From contig JAVBTC010000093.1 in the NCBI GenBank assembly GCA_031556405.1, positions 1 to 37,239 of the forward strand: 37,239 nucleotides of DNA. The letters are read 5' to 3'. The notes below the pieces were generated by a model that was not told the DNA's origin, searched no databases, and saw only the letters and a program-made list of their open reading frames with translations. Made by a program: the position numbers and the translations under genes. This stretch comes from WQZF01 sp031556405 (lineage in GTDB: Bacteria > Pseudomonadota > Gammaproteobacteria > Burkholderiales > Rhodocyclaceae). Below are positions 34,534-37,239 of the stretch, piece by piece. Position 1 is the first letter of the stretch. Each line of letters opens with the position of its first letter.

Positions 34534-35226
34534 TTACTTGGAGGTGCCGATCATTTCGATTTCAACACGGCGATCCGGTTGCAGACATTCGATCAGTGCC
34601 TTGGTCTTCTTGTTACCCTTGCACGTATCGCCCGTCACCGGCTGGGACTTGCCCTTGCCTTCGGTGTAGACGCGGTTGGCATCGATGCCCTTGCCGACCA
34701 GATAGGTCTTCACTGCCGCAGCACGGCGCTCGGACAGCTTCTGGTTATAAGGAACCGAACCGATACGGTCGGTATGGCCAACGGCGATGATGACTTCGAG
34801 GTCCAGATTCTTGGCTTCGGCAGCCAGTTCATCCAGTTTCTGCTTGCCTTCCGGACGCAGCACGGCTTTGTCGAAATCGAACAGCGCGTCGGCGGAAATG
34901 GTTTTCTTCTTAATACCTTCCGGCACTGGCAGCGCGGGTTTTTCTCCCGGAGGCAGCGGCTTGTCACTAACAGCCGCAACCTTCGTGCAGACTTCCTTCG
35001 GAATGATGTCCCGGTCACACGTGCAGCCCGCCGGATCGGCAGCCGCGGCAGCGGGCGTCCAGTAGCCGGTGCGCCAGCATTCGCCATAGTTGTTGCGGGC
35101 GACTTCGTTACGCGCGTCGATGAGATAGACGCGATCAACGGCGGTCTGCGCCTGGGCTGCTACCGCACCGAGGCCCAAAGCAGCCGCGAACGCGACCAGC
35201 AAGGAATGTTTAGTAAGTTTGTTCAT
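34534..35226 (-). CDS. OmpA-domain outer-membrane protein
   Basis: A 230-residue protein with a signal peptide (MNKLTKHSLLVAFAAALGLG, cleavage near AQA). A short Cys-containing region follows (GECWRTGYW, GCTCDRD, EVCTK), then a Pro-rich spacer (PLPPGEKPALPVPEG) and a C-terminal OmpA domain (about 105-230). The peptidoglycan-binding signature is clear: HTDRIGSVPYNQKLSERRAA, with QPDRRVEIEM at the end. There is no eight-stranded barrel, so it is an OmpA-C-type periplasmic or outer-membrane-anchored protein. It is flanked by a strong terminator and its own likely promoter, typical of a highly expressed single gene. The ribosome site is GAGGGAAA. Confidence 0.92.
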   Translation of the reverse strand: MNKLTKHSLLVAFAAALGLGAVAAQAQTAVDRVYLIDARNEVARNNYGECWRTGYWTPAAAAADPAGCTCDRDIIPKEVCTKVAAVSDKPLPPGEKPALPVPEGIKKKTISADALFDFDKAVLRPEGKQKLDELAAEAKNLDLEVIIAVGHTDRIGSVPYNQKLSERRAAAVKTYLVGKGIDANRVYTEGKGKSQPVTGDTCKGNKKTKALIECLQPDRRVEIEMIGTSK

Positions 35227-35243
35227 TTGTTTCCCTCGTTAGA

Positions 35244-35273
35244 ATAAAAGTCAGGCAATAGAAGATTTGGCAA
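35244..35273 (-). promoter_or_regulatory. Candidate promoter of the OmpA-domain gene
   Basis: On the minus strand, TTGCCA (35273-35268) is followed after 18 bp by TTTTAT (35249-35244), 17 bp before the start codon. The short leader means the transcription start would lie close to the Shine-Dalgarno, which weakens the call. Confidence 0.35.
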
Positions 35274-35314
35274 GACTGGACCGCGCTGCTCTGCTGCTTC
35301 GTTTGGAACGCCTT

Positions 35315-36658
35315 TTAAACATCATAGGAGTTCGATTTTTCACGCGGTTGAATTCTAGTCTGCCATAAAGCCGCAAGATTGATCAAATCCTTTTGTTCAA
35401 AATCCATGAAAGCGTTGTTTTTTATCCGCAGTTGTCCCTCTATCCATACATGACTCACATTTTCACCGGTTACCGCATAGACAAGGTGAGAAATGGGGTC
35501 GTAGCAAGGAGACAGCCGTAATTCGTCGAAGTTCACTGCGCACAGATCCGCCGCCTTGCCGGGTTCGAGCGAACCGATCTCTTTTTCGAGTCCGAGCGCC
35601 CGGGCGCCGTTGATCGTCGCCAGCGCCAGCGCGCGATGCGCATCGACCGCATCGGCGCGTTCCGCGCCGCCTTTGGCCAGCAATGCCGCGAGCCGCATTT
35701 CCTCGAAGAGGTCGAAGCGGCTGTTGCTGGCGGCGCCGTCGGTGCCCAGGCCGACGTTGACGCCGGCTTCGAGCAGCGCGGCAAGCGGCGCGATACCGCT
35801 GCCGTGCTTGAGGTTGGAGGTCGGACAATGCGCGACCGAGGCGCCGTGCTCGGCCAGCAGCGCGATTTCCCCGGGTTCGAGATGCACGGCATGGACGGCG
35901 ATCAGGCCCGGCCCGAGCAAACCGAGGCGACGCAGACGCTCCAGCGGCCGCATGCCATACGCTTCCAGACTCTGGACGATTTCGTCGCGCGTTTCATGCA
36001 CGTGAACATGGAGCGGCAAGTCCAGTTCCTCGGCCAGCGTCAGCACCCGCTCGAAGGTGCGGTCGGAGACGGAATACGGCGCATGCGGCGCCAGGCAGAA
36101 GGAAAGCCGCGGCGTGTCACGCAGGTCGTCGCGCACCGCCAGCCCCTTGGCGAGGTAGTCGTCGGCGTCGCTGGCGTAGGCGCTGGAGAATTCGAGCAGG
36201 GTCAGCCCGAGCGCGGCGCGGATTCCCGTCTCGGCCACCGCCTCCGCCGCCGCCTGCGGAAAAAAGTACATATCGTTGAAACAGGTGATGCCGCCCTTCA
36301 TCATTTCGGCGCAGGCGATCAACGTGCCGTCACGGACGAAACGGTGCGACACGTGCTGGCCTTCCGCCGGCCAGATGTAATCGGAGAGCCAGGTCATCAG
36401 CGGCAGGTCGTCGGCGATGCCGCGAAACAGGCTCATCGCGGCATGGCAGTGCAGGTTGACCATTCCCGGCATCAGCAGATGCCGGTCGAGAATTTCCGTT
36501 TCCCGCGCGGCGAACCGCCGCTCCGCCTCTTCCACCGGCAATACCGCGAGAATCCGCCCCCGGTCGACGGCCAGCGCATGGCGTTCGAGCACAAGGCCGG
36601 CCGGGACTACCGGCACGAGCCAGCGCGGTTGAATCAGCAGATCGATGCTTTGCTGCAT
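35315..36658 (-). CDS. mtaD: 5-methylthioadenosine/S-adenosylhomocysteine deaminase (TRZ/ATZ amidohydrolase)
   Basis: A 447-residue metal-dependent amidohydrolase of the TRZ/ATZ family. Metal-binding and catalytic motifs are visible: MVNLHCHAAMSLFRG, the HVHVHETRDE strand, IAVHAVHLEPGE, CPTSNLKHGSGIAP and VGLGTDGAASNSRFDLFEEM. Close relatives deaminate methylthioadenosine and S-adenosylhomocysteine, feeding purine and methionine salvage. Position next to the divergent gyrA and near an OmpA-domain gene matches a gene order I associate with betaproteobacteria. Related enzymes deaminate other substrates, so the exact one is not proven here. Confidence 0.88.
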   Translation of the reverse strand: MQQSIDLLIQPRWLVPVVPAGLVLERHALAVDRGRILAVLPVEEAERRFAARETEILDRHLLMPGMVNLHCHAAMSLFRGIADDLPLMTWLSDYIWPAEGQHVSHRFVRDGTLIACAEMMKGGITCFNDMYFFPQAAAEAVAETGIRAALGLTLLEFSSAYASDADDYLAKGLAVRDDLRDTPRLSFCLAPHAPYSVSDRTFERVLTLAEELDLPLHVHVHETRDEIVQSLEAYGMRPLERLRRLGLLGPGLIAVHAVHLEPGEIALLAEHGASVAHCPTSNLKHGSGIAPLAALLEAGVNVGLGTDGAASNSRFDLFEEMRLAALLAKGGAERADAVDAHRALALATINGARALGLEKEIGSLEPGKAADLCAVNFDELRLSPCYDPISHLVYAVTGENVSHVWIEGQLRIKNNAFMDFEQKDLINLAALWQTRIQPREKSNSYDV

Positions 36659-36907
36659 GAGTGCTCCATTTCAGCGTTGTTTCAGCGCCGTGAAAAATGA
36701 AAAATGGAATTTTCTCCGAAGTTGCCGCGTACTTCAAGGGTAAAACCGGACGTTGGAGGTGGAAAAAACGAGAATTGACGGGGGAAACCGCCGGAAGGGA
36801 AGAGAAAGGGGCGCCATGATAGAATTCGCGGTTTCGTCCGAATAAAAAGCGGCGTTCTTCCGAACCGCATCGGCACGCATATAAGCACACACGCACGGTA
36901 CAAGCCC

Positions 36908-37239
36908 ATGGATCAATTCGCCAAAGAAACCCTGCCTGTCAGTCTCGAAGACGAGATGCGGCGTTCCTATCTCGATTACGCGATGAGCGTCATCATTGGC
37001 CGCGCCCTGCCCGATGTGCGCGACGGCCTGAAGCCGGTGCACCGCCGCGTGCTCTTCGCGATGTACGAGGCCAAGAATGTCTGGAACCGTCCCTACGTGA
37101 AATGCGCGCGCGTCGTCGGCGAAGTGCTCGGCAAATACCACCCGCACGGCGATACGGCGACGTACGAAGCGCTGGTACGCATGGCGCAGAATTTCTCGAT
37201 GCGCTACCAGTTGATCGACGGCCAGGGCAACTTCGGCTC
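36908..37239 (+). CDS. gyrA: DNA gyrase subunit A, 5' part only
   Basis: The first 110 residues of GyrA, cut by the window end. MDQFAKETLPVSLEDEMRRS leads into SYLDYAMSVIIGRALPDVRD, GLKPVHRRVLFAMYE, KCARVVGEVLGKYHPHGDTA and YQLIDGQGNFG, all hallmark segments. Numbering matches E. coli, so the quinolone-resistance region can be read: residue 83 is Thr (Ser in E. coli) and residue 87 is Glu (Asp in E. coli). The catalytic tyrosine lies beyond the window. It is divergent from mtaD across 249 bp; a TAGAAT box near 36827 could be a -10, without a convincing -35. Confidence 0.97.
   Translation, partial: MDQFAKETLPVSLEDEMRRSYLDYAMSVIIGRALPDVRDGLKPVHRRVLFAMYEAKNVWNRPYVKCARVVGEVLGKYHPHGDTATYEALVRMAQNFSMRYQLIDGQGNFG

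Overview
The window is about 37 kb of GC-rich chromosomal DNA with tightly packed genes and short intergenic gaps. Several things point to a betaproteobacterium, possibly Rhodocyclales: a short-form HisG that overlaps HisD, an OmpA-like gene next to an MTA/SAH deaminase gene and gyrA, an OxyR with E. coli-numbered redox cysteines, and an EttA of the usual length. The order-level assignment is an inference. No rRNA, tRNA, CRISPR array, integrase or transposase is visible.

Layout. Positions 1-2162 carry oxyR and a CorA-type Mg2+ transporter. Positions 2270-6819 carry a PAAR-like/RHS polymorphic toxin (RHS1) with an AT-rich tail and an overlapping membrane-protein gene that is probably its immunity gene. 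Positions 6912-8384 carry a nu-class (YfcG-like) glutathione transferase and, convergent to it, a secreted YceI-like protein. Positions 8544-11968 (minus strand) hold hisG-hisD and a secreted protein whose alpha-carbonic-anhydrase domain has lost all three zinc histidines. Positions 12465-14768 encode a large MscS-type channel. Positions 14887-18611 (minus strand) encode a fusion of a PTS EIIC permease to a c-di-GMP phosphodiesterase (EAL) domain, translationally coupled to an OprD-like porin. Positions 19241-23819 (minus strand) hold a second RHS toxin (RHS2) with a lysozyme-like tail. Its probable periplasmic immunity gene is split by a frameshift at a run of eight A/T. A small orphan gene and tex follow, then divergent msrA-gpx (oxidative damage repair), a PaaI-like thioesterase, a zinc alcohol dehydrogenase, ettA, a thioredoxin-like gene, an ArnT-like glycosyltransferase, an OmpA-domain protein, mtaD and the start of gyrA.

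Themes. Oxidative-stress functions recur (OxyR, GST, MsrA, Gpx, thioredoxin-like). The two RHS loci face each other as a long inverted repeat about 13 kb apart, share promoter architecture, and carry unrelated toxin/immunity tails. Recombination between them would invert the interval and exchange tails between the two heads.

Non-coding structure stands out. A family of five AT-rich elements of about 70-75 bp, with complementary ends and an invariant TGTAG centre, sits in intergenic gaps at 93, 7706, 12135, 28133 and 32672. A REP/dRS3-like 28-bp inverted pair lies beside one of them. Three blocks of exactly 10-bp tandem repeats lie in the gap before the alcohol dehydrogenase.
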